A DNA stretch of 64,000 bases from Paenibacillus sp. FSL H7-0331. Lineage in GTDB: Bacteria > Bacillota > Bacilli > Paenibacillales > NBRC-103111. Below, in pieces: positions 25,817 through 34,951 of the stretch (positions within the stretch are counted from its first letter, which is position 1; the number at the start of each line of letters is the position of its first letter). Below the pieces are notes generated by a model. It was given only the letters and a program-made list of their open reading frames with translations. It was not told where the DNA came from and searched no databases. Location of the stretch: positions 62,001 to 126,000 of the forward strand of contig NZ_MRTH01000009.1 in assembly GCF_001956045.1 (NCBI RefSeq), given 5' to 3'. The position numbers were made by a program, and so were the translations under genes.

Positions 25817-26608
25817 ATGTACACACTGCTGGTCGTTGATGACGAGACGAAGATTCGTAATGGCATATGCAACTATTTCCCGTGGAATGAGATCGGCTTC
25901 GAAATCATCGGGGAAGCGAAAAATGGACGACAAGCGCTGGATACGATCCTCAAGCAGCAAGTGGATGTGGTGCTGAGCGATATCAAAATGCCTGTCATGT
26001 CAGGCATAGAGCTGGCCCAGGAATTGTACAGCAGAGAGATCAGTACCAAAATTGTCTTTTTGACGGGCTACAAGGAATTTGATTATGCGCAGAAAGCTCT
26101 TATGTATGGCGTCAAAAGCTATATTATCAAGCCGACCAAATATGAGGAGCTGCTGGCGACCTTCAGTAAAATTAAGGATGAGCTGGATCGGGAAAGACAG
26201 CAGGAGTTGGCTATTCCCGTAACCTTCGCAGCGGATGCAACGGTTCAGCTTCCTGAGGCACCAGAAGATCCGATAGAGGAACAGGGTTATCATGAAAAGA
26301 AGATTGCTGCTATCAAAGCACACATCATGGAATGCTACAAGGATGTGACCTTAGAGGAAGTGGCGGGCTTGTTTCATATGAATCTGTACTATCTCAGTAA
26401 ATATTTCAAAAAATGGTCGGGACAAAATTTCTCGGAGTACGTGATTTCCGTTAAAATGGAGAAGGCCGCGGAGCTTTTAAGGGATTTTTCCTACAAATCC
26501 TACGAAATCGGCAGTGCTGTTGGCTACGATAACGCGAAAAATTTTTCCAGAGCCTTTAAGCTCTACTTCGGTAAAAGCCCCCGTGAGTTCCGAGATTCCC
26601 CTCCATGA
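25817..26608 (+). CDS. Response regulator, YesN type (REC + AraC HTH)
   Basis: A 263-aa DNA-binding regulator. The receiver domain (about 1-120) carries acidic VVDDE, phospho-acceptor Asp55 in LSDIKMP, and Lys in YIIKPTKYEE. A short linker leads to a C-terminal AraC-type double helix-turn-helix (about 165-263; LYYLSKYFKKWSGQNFSEYV and SRAFKLYFGKSPREFR). This is shorter than the usual ~500-aa YesN proteins, lacking most of the middle domain. GAGGAGG gives the start. The cognate kinase follows 55 bp later. Likely target: the divergent sugar importer. Confidence 0.93.
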   Translation: MYTLLVVDDETKIRNGICNYFPWNEIGFEIIGEAKNGRQALDTILKQQVDVVLSDIKMPVMSGIELAQELYSREISTKIVFLTGYKEFDYAQKALMYGVKSYIIKPTKYEELLATFSKIKDELDRERQQELAIPVTFAADATVQLPEAPEDPIEEQGYHEKKIAAIKAHIMECYKDVTLEEVAGLFHMNLYYLSKYFKKWSGQNFSEYVISVKMEKAAELLRDFSYKSYEIGSAVGYDNAKNFSRAFKLYFGKSPREFRDSPP

Positions 26609-26663
26609 TGCTATCCATTACATGCCCAGAGCAAATGAACCGTAAAGAATGGAAGGCGAACAC

Positions 26664-28448
26664 ATGAAAAACAAGTTTTTTATTAAGCATTTGTCCATGT
26701 TCCTGCTTCCTTTGCTTATCCCGCTTACGATTTTGGGAACCCTTTCGATTCTCATTACGCAAAATTACATTAAGGAAGACATCAATAAAAATTCGGTTAA
26801 CGTGCTCAAGCAGACGAAAGAAAATATAGAATTGATTTTAAGTGAAACCGACCCGATGAGTCTTGTATATGGTAATGATTTGAAGGTCATTGAAGCGTTA
26901 AGCTCGATTATGAAAAATAGCTCTTTGACGCATGAGGAGCTGATTTCCTTTGATATATTGAAAAGCTTTCTGAGTGCCCCTGCTAACGCGCGGCCCTATA
27001 TCGATTCCTTTTATATCTATATGCCTAATTCCACAGGCCGTTTTATTTCCTCCAAGCAGGGGTTATCCGATTTGCAAACCTATAATGACAAGGAATGGTA
27101 CTCGCGTTTTATCGAGAAGGACGAGAAGGTCAAGCTGTGGATTGAGCCGCGCAAGGTCAAACAGTTCGAGTTTGAATCGACGAATACGCCCCTTGTAACC
27201 ATTTATCAACGAATTGAGTCGACGAACGGGGTTATTGTACTGAATATTCGCCCGATCTACATTGAAAATATTTTGAAGTCCTTGTCCACCTTCCCGGAGC
27301 AGTGCATTCTGGTGGTGAATGAGAACAATCAAATCATTTTTAGCGACCGTCAACCTGAATACCTGAAGGATCTGAATATGGAAAGCATCAACAAGTCGAA
27401 TGAGGCCTTTTATACAATCAATGTTGCCAATGAATCCTATATTGTTTCCCAGCTGAATTCAGCCCGCTACGGCTGGAAATATATTTCGATTGTTCCTCAG
27501 CGGGCGTTGTATGAGGTACCGTTCCGAATTATTCAAATCACAATGCTGTTGCTGCTTATTTCGTTCATGCTTGGTCTCGTTCTTGCCTTTTATTTAACTA
27601 GAAATCGATACAAGCAAATTGCTAATATTATCGATATTATTGATTCTGCTGAAAAAGGAAATCCGCTGCCATCATTACCGGAACGCGTGCAGGATGAGTA
27701 CGGGTATATTGTGCAAAATATCGTAAAAACGTTTATAGAACAAAGCTATCTGAAGGTCCAGCTCTCCGAGCGCAGATACAAGCTGCAGGTAGCCCAGTTC
27801 ACTGCTTTACAATCGCAAATCAATCCGCATTTTTTATTTAACACGCTGGAGGCTGTAAACTGGGAAACGATCGCATTAACAGGAAAGCCGAATCAGGTTA
27901 CGAAAATTATTGATAATTTATCCGAGATACTCCGCTACTCCTTAACCAATCCGGAAGAACGGGTATCCTTGCAAACCGAAATTAAAAATGTGAAAAGCTA
28001 TCTGGAAATCCAGAAATACCGGTACGAGGATAAATTTGATCTTGAATGGGACTATGACCCCAAGGTGATCGGCTTTCGGGTAATGAAGCTTTTGCTGCAG
28101 CCTTTAATTGAAAATAGTATTTATCATGGGATTAAAGAAAAGGAAGGGCACGGCTTGATCCGGATTAAAATCAAGCTAGTGGAATCAGCGCTGCAAATAG
28201 CTATTGTGGACAATGGTTTAGGGATGAATAAAGATACGCTTCAGATGCTACGAAATAATGTCGAGACTCAGCACGAATTTTCGGAGCATATTGGACTTTT
28301 CAACACCAACAAAAGGTTAAAGCTGGCCTATGGGGAGGCATACGGCATTACCATACGCAGTAAAGAAGGGTGGGGCACAGCCGTTTATTTGAAAATTCCA
28401 ATGACTCAGGCCAACACGGATTCTGTTGAAAGCGATGGCCGTCTTTAA
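26664..28448 (+). CDS. Sensor histidine kinase, YesM type
   Basis: A 594-aa membrane kinase. TM1 at about 8-30, an extracellular Cache-like domain (about 31-275), TM2 at about 285-305, HAMP, then a His_kinase domain with QSQINPHFLFNTLE (phospho-acceptor His in the PHFLFN motif) and a HATPase with LLQPLIENSIYHGI and DNGLGM. Start at ATG 26664 with GGAAGGCG about 6 nt upstream; an in-frame start at 26649 would include the SD. Pairs with the YesN-type regulator. The ligand is presumably a sugar or sugar-loaded binding protein. Confidence 0.94.
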   Translation: MKNKFFIKHLSMFLLPLLIPLTILGTLSILITQNYIKEDINKNSVNVLKQTKENIELILSETDPMSLVYGNDLKVIEALSSIMKNSSLTHEELISFDILKSFLSAPANARPYIDSFYIYMPNSTGRFISSKQGLSDLQTYNDKEWYSRFIEKDEKVKLWIEPRKVKQFEFESTNTPLVTIYQRIESTNGVIVLNIRPIYIENILKSLSTFPEQCILVVNENNQIIFSDRQPEYLKDLNMESINKSNEAFYTINVANESYIVSQLNSARYGWKYISIVPQRALYEVPFRIIQITMLLLLISFMLGLVLAFYLTRNRYKQIANIIDIIDSAEKGNPLPSLPERVQDEYGYIVQNIVKTFIEQSYLKVQLSERRYKLQVAQFTALQSQINPHFLFNTLEAVNWETIALTGKPNQVTKIIDNLSEILRYSLTNPEERVSLQTEIKNVKSYLEIQKYRYEDKFDLEWDYDPKVIGFRVMKLLLQPLIENSIYHGIKEKEGHGLIRIKIKLVESALQIAIVDNGLGMNKDTLQMLRNNVETQHEFSEHIGLFNTNKRLKLAYGEAYGITIRSKEGWGTAVYLKIPMTQANTDSVESDGRL

Positions 28449-28519
28449 CATGATGAAGTCTGCACTTTGGCTCTGTATCTCAGATACAGGGCTTATTTGT
28501 TGAGGATCCTGCTTGCTTG

Positions 28520-28548
28520 TTATATTCGAGTGTACATGCTCATAGGAT
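28520..28548 (+). promoter_or_regulatory. Putative sigma-E (sporulation) promoter for spoIVFA-spoIVFB
   Basis: TTATATT (28520-28526) resembles the sigma-E -35 TCATATT. After 14 nt, CATAGGAT (28541-28548) resembles the -10 CATACANT. In B. subtilis the spoIVF operon is under sigma-E, which supports the call. Confidence 0.5.
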
Positions 28549-28588
28549 GAAATATACAAGCCCTATCTGATGCAGGAGGATTATCTAC

Positions 28589-29359
28589 ATGGAAACAAGG
28601 GATAAAATGAGCCATCGACAAATGGAGCAGCTGCGAGAGAGTGCGGAGCGTTGGAATGATCCTGAATATGTATGGAAACGTAAATGGATGCAGGAATATT
28701 CGGAGCAAGCAAAAGAGGATCCTGAAGATGGGGGCGGCTGGCCGTTTCGTCCTAATGCCAATTCGATTCGAATCAAGCTGGTGATTAGCTGTGCGTTGTT
28801 TGCAGCCGTGTGGGGATTGTTTCAAATAAATCATCCGTGGGCCAATATTGCCAAATCGCATATTGAAGCGTCGCTGAATGAATCTTTTGATTTTCATATG
28901 GTTACTTTATGGTATGAAAGGCAATGGGGAGGGAATCCGTCACTGCTTCCCGCCTGGATGCCTGGCAAGCAGCAGGAGGCGCAGAAGGTGACGGCGCTTA
29001 AAAAGCAATATTTTACCCCGGTGAAAGGAATGGTCATAGCTCCTTATGAATCGAGTCGATTAGGGGTAACGCTCGAAACGAAGGTGGATGCGACAGTAGC
29101 GGCCCTGGATACAGGCCTAGTTATTTACAAAGGTAATAAGGATGAGACGGGCTTCACCGTTGTCATACGCCATGCGAATGGCCTGGAGTCTGTGTATGGC
29201 TGGATTGAAGCAAAGGTCGAGCTTAATGATTGGATAAAGGGAGGGGAAACGATAGGTAAAGTTTCTGCCAACACCTCCAAGCAGGCCGGCTATCTGTATT
29301 TTGCCATTTCTAAGGATAATCGGTATTTGAATCCGATGGATGTGGTTGCTTTTGATTAG
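28589..29359 (+). CDS. spoIVFA: Stage IV sporulation protein FA (M23-like)
   Basis: A bitopic membrane protein that holds the SpoIVFB protease inactive until forespore signalling. 256 aa: a charged N-terminal cytoplasmic region with HRQMEQLRESAERWNDPEYV, a TM helix at about 65-84, then an extracytoplasmic LytM/M23-like domain (about 140-256; GMVIAPYESSRLGVTLETKV cut at 20, VIRHANGLESVYGWIE). The M23 zinc motifs are degenerate, so no peptidase activity is expected. GCAGGAGG precedes the ATG. It overlaps spoIVFB by 20 bp. Confidence 0.9.
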   Translation: METRDKMSHRQMEQLRESAERWNDPEYVWKRKWMQEYSEQAKEDPEDGGGWPFRPNANSIRIKLVISCALFAAVWGLFQINHPWANIAKSHIEASLNESFDFHMVTLWYERQWGGNPSLLPAWMPGKQQEAQKVTALKKQYFTPVKGMVIAPYESSRLGVTLETKVDATVAALDTGLVIYKGNKDETGFTVVIRHANGLESVYGWIEAKVELNDWIKGGETIGKVSANTSKQAGYLYFAISKDNRYLNPMDVVAFD

Positions 29360-30239
29360 GTGGAATCGTTGGATCGGTGTGCCTGTTCGCATTCATCCGC
29401 TGTTTTCAATTGTCATGCTGCTGTCCGTAGCTGGTGGCTATTTTATAGAAATAGCTACTTTGTTCGGAATTGTGCTAGTTCATGAAATGGGTCATGTTGT
29501 AGCCGCCAAAGGGTTTGGCTGGCGCATCAAGGAGATACTGCTGCTGCCCTATGGCGGTGAGGCTGTGGTCGAGGAGCTTGGCAGTGTCCCGGTCTGGCAA
29601 GAAGTGATCGTCATTATTGCAGGCCCATTGCAAAATATATGGATGATGCTGATTGCTTATTTACTGCAATGGATGGGCCTGGTTTCCGAGCAGTGGAGCG
29701 CCTATTTCATTGAAGCGAATCTCTTCATTGCCTTGTTTAATCTGCTGCCCATTTCGCCGCTAGACGGAGGGAAGCTGCTGGAATCGTTGATGAGTCTATG
29801 GATACCTTACCATCGTGTAATATCGCTTTGCAATGTGTTAAGCCTTGTGCTTAGCCTGCTGGTTACAATAGTTTCCATCTTGCATGTGATCCGTGGAGGC
29901 GGTATACAGCTGAATTTGCTTATGATTGGCTTATTTCTGCTCTATTCCAATTGGTATAGCTATAAAGGGAGAGCGTACCATTTCATGCGTTTTTTGCTGC
30001 ATCGCGAAACGGCGTTGGTTCGGTTAATGGGGGCAGGGACACTGGCTCAACCAATCGTAGTCAATGGGAGTAGGCGCATCAAGGATGTCGTTCGTTTATT
30101 CATGCGTGAACGATACCATTTGGTTTATGTACTTGACGAATATGGATCGATAAGAGCCGTTGTATCGGAACAGCCGCTGCTGTATTCCTATTTTAATGAG
30201 TCCAAGCGGGGATGTGCGATTTCTGAGCTTTTCATGTAA
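29340..30239 (+). CDS. spoIVFB: Stage IV sporulation protein FB, intramembrane metalloprotease
   Basis: A site-2 protease (M50B) that cleaves pro-sigma-K in the mother cell. HEMGH in a membrane helix is the zinc motif (HExxH), with the second metal motif LLPISPLDGGKLLE. Several helices follow, and then a cytosolic CBS-like domain (about 225-295; SRRIKDVVRLFMRERYHLVY, DEYGSIRAVVSEQPLL). The ATG at 29340 lies inside the spoIVFA end. No strong SD is seen there, consistent with coupling or with a start a few codons later. 299 aa. Confidence 0.9.
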   Translation: MWLLLIRWNRWIGVPVRIHPLFSIVMLLSVAGGYFIEIATLFGIVLVHEMGHVVAAKGFGWRIKEILLLPYGGEAVVEELGSVPVWQEVIVIIAGPLQNIWMMLIAYLLQWMGLVSEQWSAYFIEANLFIALFNLLPISPLDGGKLLESLMSLWIPYHRVISLCNVLSLVLSLLVTIVSILHVIRGGGIQLNLLMIGLFLLYSNWYSYKGRAYHFMRFLLHRETALVRLMGAGTLAQPIVVNGSRRIKDVVRLFMRERYHLVYVLDEYGSIRAVVSEQPLLYSYFNESKRGCAISELFM

Positions 30240-30261
30240 AATGGAAGGCGAGGTGGAAAAG

Positions 30262-31503
30262 ATGAAGCAAATTCTGGTTCAATGCGGACAAGATCAAATT
30301 GAAGTAGCTGTGTTAGAAAATGGCAAGCTGGCTGAGTATGACAACGAGTCTCGTGGAACCGAGCAATTGGCTGGCAATATGTATTTAGGGCGTGTCATGC
30401 GTGTGCTGCAAGGAATGCAGGCCGCATTTTTGGATATAGGACTTGAGAAAAATGCTTTTTTGTACATCGATGATATGCTTCCTGCTCATCTGGATAAACA
30501 GCCTCAGCAAAAGCCGCTGGTTACCGACCTCGTTCAGGAGGGACAAACCTTGCTTGTTCAGGTGGTGAAGGAGCCGGTTGGAACCAAAGGCGCGCGTGTG
30601 ACGACTCATCATTCGATTCCGGGCAGATGGGGAGTTTATATGCCGGAGGCAGATTATATTGGCGTGTCCCGGAAAATTGCCAATGAAGAGGAGCGGCTGC
30701 GGCTGAAACGGGCTGCGGAAAGCAAGGTGCTCCAAGGAGAAGGCTTTATTGTACGAACAGCGGCACAAGGAGTTTCGGAGGCGACGATTGCGGCCGATTT
30801 GGAAGAGCTTCGACAACGTTGGCTGGCGGTAGAAAAATTGGTCGAACAACCGGGTGCCGTGCCGCGGAAGGTGTATAGCGATTTTGGGCTTCTGTCCAGA
30901 TGGATTCGGGACGGGTTTAGTGAAGACATCAAAGAGCTCTGGATCGACGATAAAGAAATTCACCAATCCGTCGTATCACTGCTGCGCACCTCGGCGCCTT
31001 CGTTATCCGAGCATGTCCGTTTGTACGAGAGTCGACCGATATCGCTATTTGCGACATATCATGTGGATGAGCAGCTGCAAAGCGGCTTTAAACGTAAGGT
31101 ATGGCTCGATAACGGCGGTTATCTGATTGTTGATTACACAGAGGCACTGACGGTCTTTGATGTTAACACGGGCAAATACACGGGCAGTGTCAGCTTGGAG
31201 CAGACGGTGTACGATACGAATTTAATGGCGGCCAAGGATATTGCAAGGCTGTTGAGATTGCGAGATATTGGTGGACTGATCGTCATCGATTTTATTGATA
31301 TGGGCCTGGAATCGAATCGACAGCAGGTTTTGGAGCTGCTTGTTGATGAAACACGTAAGGACCGAACCAAGACGGTCGTTGTTGGTTGGACGAAGCTGGG
31401 ACTTATGGAATTGACTCGTAAAAAAATAAAAACGGGCACAGATAAGCTTCCGGTGACCCGCTGCAAGACTTGCGACGGGAATGGCTGGATATGGTCCAAA
31501 TAA
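30262..31503 (+). CDS. Ribonuclease E/G family endoribonuclease
   Basis: 413 aa, RNase G-like. An S1 RNA-binding domain (about 35-130; GNMYLGRVMRVLQGMQAAFL) precedes the RNase H-like catalytic core with metal Asp residues in FDVNTGKYTG and VIDFIDM, and the Zn-link CKTCDGNGW at the C-terminus. The long scaffold tail of RNase E is absent. Start 30262 has AGGTGG 5 nt before; ATG 30241 is an alternative. It lies between spoIVFB and the L21 leader, a common position in Paenibacillus-like genomes (from memory). Confidence 0.92.
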   Translation: MKQILVQCGQDQIEVAVLENGKLAEYDNESRGTEQLAGNMYLGRVMRVLQGMQAAFLDIGLEKNAFLYIDDMLPAHLDKQPQQKPLVTDLVQEGQTLLVQVVKEPVGTKGARVTTHHSIPGRWGVYMPEADYIGVSRKIANEEERLRLKRAAESKVLQGEGFIVRTAAQGVSEATIAADLEELRQRWLAVEKLVEQPGAVPRKVYSDFGLLSRWIRDGFSEDIKELWIDDKEIHQSVVSLLRTSAPSLSEHVRLYESRPISLFATYHVDEQLQSGFKRKVWLDNGGYLIVDYTEALTVFDVNTGKYTGSVSLEQTVYDTNLMAAKDIARLLRLRDIGGLIVIDFIDMGLESNRQQVLELLVDETRKDRTKTVVVGWTKLGLMELTRKKIKTGTDKLPVTRCKTCDGNGWIWSK

Positions 31504-31530
31504 CCGTTATTTGAATCAATGAAGTAAATG

Positions 31531-31559
31531 TTGCTTTGTTAAGTTCACTGTGATAAAAT
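31531..31559 (+). promoter_or_regulatory. Promoter of the rplU-prp-rpmA operon
   Basis: TTGCTT (31531-31536), 17-nt spacer, TAAAAT (31554-31559) with TG at 31551-31552 forming an extended -10. Confidence 0.6.
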
Positions 31560-31564
31560 ATTCG

Positions 31565-31677
31565 AGTATGTTGCAAAACATGCTGTAACCGCGCGAAACA
31601 GGTCTAAGTATGTGTGGGAGTTACGACACATCACCTGATGTATAGGCGAGTCTGAGACATGAGGGAGGTGCAACAAT
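31565..31677 (+). promoter_or_regulatory. Ribosomal protein L21 leader (structured 5' UTR)
   Basis: The untranslated region before rplU folds into several stems: ATGTT-GCAA-AACAT (31568-31581 area), ATGTGT...ACACAT (about 31610-31631), and CATC-ACCT-GATG just after. Position and size match the L21 leader family known from low-GC Gram-positives, thought to mediate autoregulation by L21. Exact boundaries are not certain. Confidence 0.7.
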
Positions 31678-31989
31678 ATGTACGCAATTATTGAAACAGG
31701 TGGTAAGCAATACAAGGTTCAAGCTGGCGATGTTCTTTACATCGAGAAATTGAATGCTGGTGAAGGCGATTCCGTTACTTTTGACAAAGTTTTGGCTGTG
31801 TCTAAAGAATCTGGTTTGGTTCTTGGAGCTCCATTAGTTTCCGGAGCTGCTGTTTCCGCGAAAGTGGAAAAGCATGGTAAAGGTGAGAAAATCATCGTTT
31901 ACAAATACAAAGCCAAGAAAAACTACCGTCGTAAACAAGGTCATCGTCAACCTTACACTAAAGTTGTGATCGAAGCTATCAAAGCTTAA
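31678..31989 (+). CDS. rplU: 50S ribosomal protein L21
   Basis: A 103-aa protein of the large ribosomal subunit that binds 23S r[22 protein letters not shown] is the typical N-terminus, and KRKQG-like [16 protein letters not shown] is the L21 signature near the end. GGGAGG precedes the ATG. First gene of rplU-prp-rpmA, with a structured leader. Confidence 0.98.
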   Translation: MYAIIETGGKQYKVQAGDVLYIEKLNAGEGDSVTFDKVLAVSKESGLVLGAPLVSGAAVSAKVEKHGKGEKIIVYKYKAKKNYRRKQGHRQPYTKVVIEAIKA

Positions 31990-31999
31990 GGATCAGCAG

Positions 32000-32332
32000 A
32001 TGATTCGTGTGAAGATTAAGCGCAAGCCTGACGGTCGGATCTATTCGTTTCAAGTAAAAGGTCATGCCATGTATGATGAGCCTGGCAAAGATATTGTCTG
32101 TGCAGGTGTATCTGCTGTTACGGTAGGTACGGTCAATTCGGTCGAAGTATTGCTCGGAATTCAATTGAAGACGAAAGCAAAACATGGCTTTTTGGATGTT
32201 GAACTTACTGAGCTTGCAGATAACGTCTTGAATGAAAAGGTACAGATGCTGCTTGAGTCGATGGTTGTCATGCTGCAAACTATTAAACAATCGTACAGTA
32301 CGTATATAGATTTGCAAGAAAATACGAAATGA
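32000..32332 (+). CDS. prp: Ribosomal-processing cysteine protease Prp
   Basis: A 110-aa cysteine protease that removes the N-terminal extension of ribosomal protein L27. Catalytic His is in [20 protein letters not shown] (His22) and Cys34 in the same motif. Its stop TGA overlaps the SD of rpmA (TGAAGGAGG), and the rpmA product carries the matching extension, so enzyme and substrate are coupled. Known as YsxB in B. subtilis. Confidence 0.95.
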   Translation: MIRVKIKRKPDGRIYSFQVKGHAMYDEPGKDIVCAGVSAVTVGTVNSVEVLLGIQLKTKAKHGFLDVELTELADNVLNEKVQMLLESMVVMLQTIKQSYSTYIDLQENTK

Positions 32333-32346
32333 AGGAGGTTGACACC

Positions 32347-32658
32347 ATGTTACAATTAAATCTTCAGATGTTTGCATCCAAGAAGGGTGTAGGTTCCACA
32401 AAAAACGGTCGTGACAGTATCGGTAAGCGTCTTGGCGCTAAACGTGCTGACGGACAAGGAGTTAGTGCTGGAAGCATCTTGTACCGCCAACGCGGAACTA
32501 AGATTCATCCGGGAAATAACGTAGGTATCGGTTCCGATGATACGTTGTTTGCTCTAATCGAAGGCGTTGTGAAGTTCGAGCGTTATGGTCGTACTCGCAA
32601 AAAAGTAAGTGTTTATCCATTTGAAGTCGCTCCGGTGGCTGCAGCTGTAGAAGTATAA
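32347..32658 (+). CDS. rpmA: 50S ribosomal protein L27 (precursor with Prp-cleaved extension)
   Basis: 103 aa, start at ATG 32347 after AAGGAGG. The N-terminus [18 protein letters not shown] fits the Firmicute L27 pattern in which Prp cuts after the Phe and exposes the A/S-K-K tail that reaches the peptidyl transferase centre. The rest ([34 protein letters not shown]) is classic L27. A terminator follows. Confidence 0.98.
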   Translation: MLQLNLQMFASKKGVGSTKNGRDSIGKRLGAKRADGQGVSAGSILYRQRGTKIHPGNNVGIGSDDTLFALIEGVVKFERYGRTRKKVSVYPFEVAPVAAAVEV

Positions 32659-32675
32659 TACGTCATCGACGATAG

Positions 32676-32706
32676 CCCCGGCGATTCAGTGTCGCCGGGG
32701 ATTTTT
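32676..32706 (+). terminator. Rho-independent terminator after rpmA
   Basis: CCCCGGCGA, 7-nt loop, TCGCCGGGG, then ATTTTT. Ends the ribosomal operon. Confidence 0.92.
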
Positions 32707-32739
32707 CTATATTTGGACTAGTGGATCGGAGAGGTTGAC

Positions 32740-33384
32740 ATGGGTTCGAATCGACCGTTCAACGAAGAATGCTTCAGTAATCAGAGTGAAAATGGAGCCT
32801 TTTTAATGGGTGACGAGAGAGAATCTGATCAGGATCTCCGATTGATTCGCTTGTTTAACCACTATCGGCACGATTGGATGAATGAGATTCAATTAATATT
32901 CGGTTATGTCAAGTTACGCAAGTATGATAAGCTGGAGAGTTTGATGCAAAACATCAAAGTGAAGGTTCAGCGAGAAAGTAACGTTTCGAAGCTGGGAGTT
33001 CCTGAACTCATTATGTATGTATTCTCGGTACAGGCCGAGGTGAAGGAATTAAAGCTGGAAGTCGAAATGGAGCACGAAATCCATTTAAATGAACTTTTGA
33101 TCGATTGTAAAGAATTGACTCGATTGCTGATTGCAGTCATTGAAGTTTTTAAAGAGCATGCGGTTGTTCACCATGAACATGAGTATGGTTTACAGCTAAA
33201 GTTGACACAAACGGTTGGCAAACTGACAATTGATGGTCATTATCAATGTGATAAGACCGGTAATCAGCTGCTGCCTGCTCTTGAACGAGTCAGGCTCCAA
33301 TCGGATATGAATATGACATGGAAAACAAATCAATGGGATGGACATTCTATAGGAGTGAGCATCGAATTACCGTTGAATATATAA
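32740..33384 (+). CDS. spo0B: Spo0B-like sporulation phosphotransferase
   Basis: A 214-aa protein. In the sporulation phosphorelay, Spo0B takes phosphate from Spo0F and passes it to Spo0A. HYRHDWMNEIQLIFGYVKL (from residue 41) matches the H-D-W-x-N-x-x-Q helix, with His44 the phospho-acceptor. The rest looks like a degenerate histidine-kinase ATP domain. An extra N-terminal segment of about 30 residues precedes the helix. GGAGAGG precedes the ATG. Gene order rpmA-spo0B-obg as in B. subtilis supports the call. Confidence 0.88.
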   Translation: MGSNRPFNEECFSNQSENGAFLMGDERESDQDLRLIRLFNHYRHDWMNEIQLIFGYVKLRKYDKLESLMQNIKVKVQRESNVSKLGVPELIMYVFSVQAEVKELKLEVEMEHEIHLNELLIDCKELTRLLIAVIEVFKEHAVVHHEHEYGLQLKLTQTVGKLTIDGHYQCDKTGNQLLPALERVRLQSDMNMTWKTNQWDGHSIGVSIELPLNI

Positions 33385-33396
33385 AGAGGTGTAGGC

Positions 33397-34698
33397 ATGT
33401 TTATCGATAAAGCGAAGATTTATGTTAAAGGCGGCGATGGAGGCGATGGTCTCGTTGCATTCCGCAGAGAAAAGTATGTACCTGATGGAGGTCCGGGCGG
33501 AGGCGATGGAGGTAATGGAGGCAACGTTATTTTCCGTGTGGACGAGGGCCTTCGCACATTGGTTGATTTCAGATACCAAAAGCATTTTAAAGCGGATCGT
33601 GGAATTAAGGGTCGGAACAAGACACAGCATGGCGCTAATGCTGAGGACCTAATCGTAAGAGTACCTCCGGGAACGGTCGTCATTAATGATGATACTCACG
33701 AAATTATGGCAGATTTAACGCGACATGATCAGGAAGTTATCGTAGCCAAGGGTGGTCGCGGTGGTCGCGGTAACGCAAAGTTTGCAACAGCGAACAATCC
33801 CGCTCCGGAGATAGCCGAGAATGGTGAAGAAGGCCAGGAGCGTTGGCTTGTGCTTGAGCTTAAGGTGATGGCGGATGTGGGCCTGGTAGGTTTTCCGAGT
33901 GTAGGGAAATCAACACTGCTGTCTGTTGTATCTGCAGCCCAGCCTAAGATCGCTGCTTATCATTTTACTACACTGACTCCGAACCTGGGGGTTGTTGATG
34001 TAGGGGATGGTCGAAGCTTTGTGATGGCCGATTTGCCTGGATTAATTGAAGGAGCTCATGAGGGCGTAGGTCTCGGTCATGAATTTTTGCGGCATGTAGA
34101 AAGGACACGAGTTGTTGTTCATATTATCGATATGGCGGCTACGGATGGTCGTGATCCTTTTGATGATTGGCAAAAAATCAACAATGAGCTAACACTTTAT
34201 AGTGCCAAGCTCGGTGAACGGCCGCAAATTGTTGTCGCTAACAAAATGGACATGCCGGACGCAGAAGTATATCTGGACGAATTTACACGGCAGCTTGCTG
34301 AAGTGGATCCGTCAATCCGTGTGATGCCTGTATCGGCAGTCACCAAAAATGGTGTTCAGGAGCTTCTGTACAAAGTAGCGGACCTGCTGGAAACCATTCC
34401 AGATATGCCGCTCTTGGAGGACCTGGTTGATCTGTCTGAGCGCAAGGTGTTCAAGTTTGAAGCACAGGATGACGAGGAATTCACCATCCGACGTGAGAAT
34501 GATACATTTGTTATAGAGAGTCCAAGTATTGAAAAGCTGATCAAAAGAACGAACTTCAGTACACAGGAAGCCGTTGAACGATTTGCACGGATTTTACGTA
34601 AAAAAGGTATTGATCAAGCACTTAGAACTCGTGGTGCTGTAGATGGACAGACGATTCAGATTGGTGATTTTGAATTTGAGTTTGTTGAAAAAGAATAG
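33397..34698 (+). CDS. obgE: GTPase ObgE/CgtA
   Basis: An essential ribosome-associated GTPase, 433 aa. The glycine-rich Obg fold covers about 1-158 ([20 protein letters not shown]); the G domain shows GFPSVGKST (G1), [12 protein letters not shown] (G3) and NKMD (G4); the C-terminal OCT domain is at about 355-430. In B. subtilis Obg is also needed for Spo0A phosphorelay activation and links growth to sporulation. It lies 12 bp after spo0B, so they are one operon, and a terminator follows. Confidence 0.97.
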   Translation: MFIDKAKIYVKGGDGGDGLVAFRREKYVPDGGPGGGDGGNGGNVIFRVDEGLRTLVDFRYQKHFKADRGIKGRNKTQHGANAEDLIVRVPPGTVVINDDTHEIMADLTRHDQEVIVAKGGRGGRGNAKFATANNPAPEIAENGEEGQERWLVLELKVMADVGLVGFPSVGKSTLLSVVSAAQPKIAAYHFTTLTPNLGVVDVGDGRSFVMADLPGLIEGAHEGVGLGHEFLRHVERTRVVVHIIDMAATDGRDPFDDWQKINNELTLYSAKLGERPQIVVANKMDMPDAEVYLDEFTRQLAEVDPSIRVMPVSAVTKNGVQELLYKVADLLETIPDMPLLEDLVDLSERKVFKFEAQDDEEFTIRRENDTFVIESPSIEKLIKRTNFSTQEAVERFARILRKKGIDQALRTRGAVDGQTIQIGDFEFEFVEKE

Positions 34699-34705
34699 TA
34701 AGCTC

Positions 34706-34764
34706 AAAAAGAGAAGTGCAAACCTTGCGTTAGTTTCATGTGAGGTTGGCACTCCTCTTTTTTG
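34706..34764 (+). terminator. Rho-independent terminator after obgE
   Basis: An imperfect long stem: AAAAAGAG, AGTGC and AACCT pair with AGGTT, GCACT and CTCTTTTTT. Ends the spo0B-obg transcript. Confidence 0.85.
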
Positions 34765-34818
34765 TGCAAACGATTTAAACACGAATAAAAATTGTGATTA
34801 TTAACTTTAAAGTTCGAG

Positions 34819-34907
34819 TATAATATGAATTTTTTACATAAATAGTATTGAAATTTTCGGATAACGCATGTATATTATTTAAATGTAAACAAATATAACA
34901 TTTAAAT
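34819..34907 (+). promoter_or_regulatory. Promoter and inverted repeat upstream of the nitrate genes
   Basis: TATAAT at 34819-34824 has no good -35 at normal spacing, suggesting an activator; a TGTGA half-site lies at 34793-34797. Further down, ATTTAAATGT (34877-34886) and ACATTTAAAT (34898-34907) form a perfect 10-bp inverted repeat with an 11-nt gap in the leader. It could be a regulator site or an RNA hairpin. Confidence 0.45.
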
Positions 34908-34951
34908 GACTCCGATGCTTGAAAAGAGACTGCTAGGGGAGGTGTTTTAGA

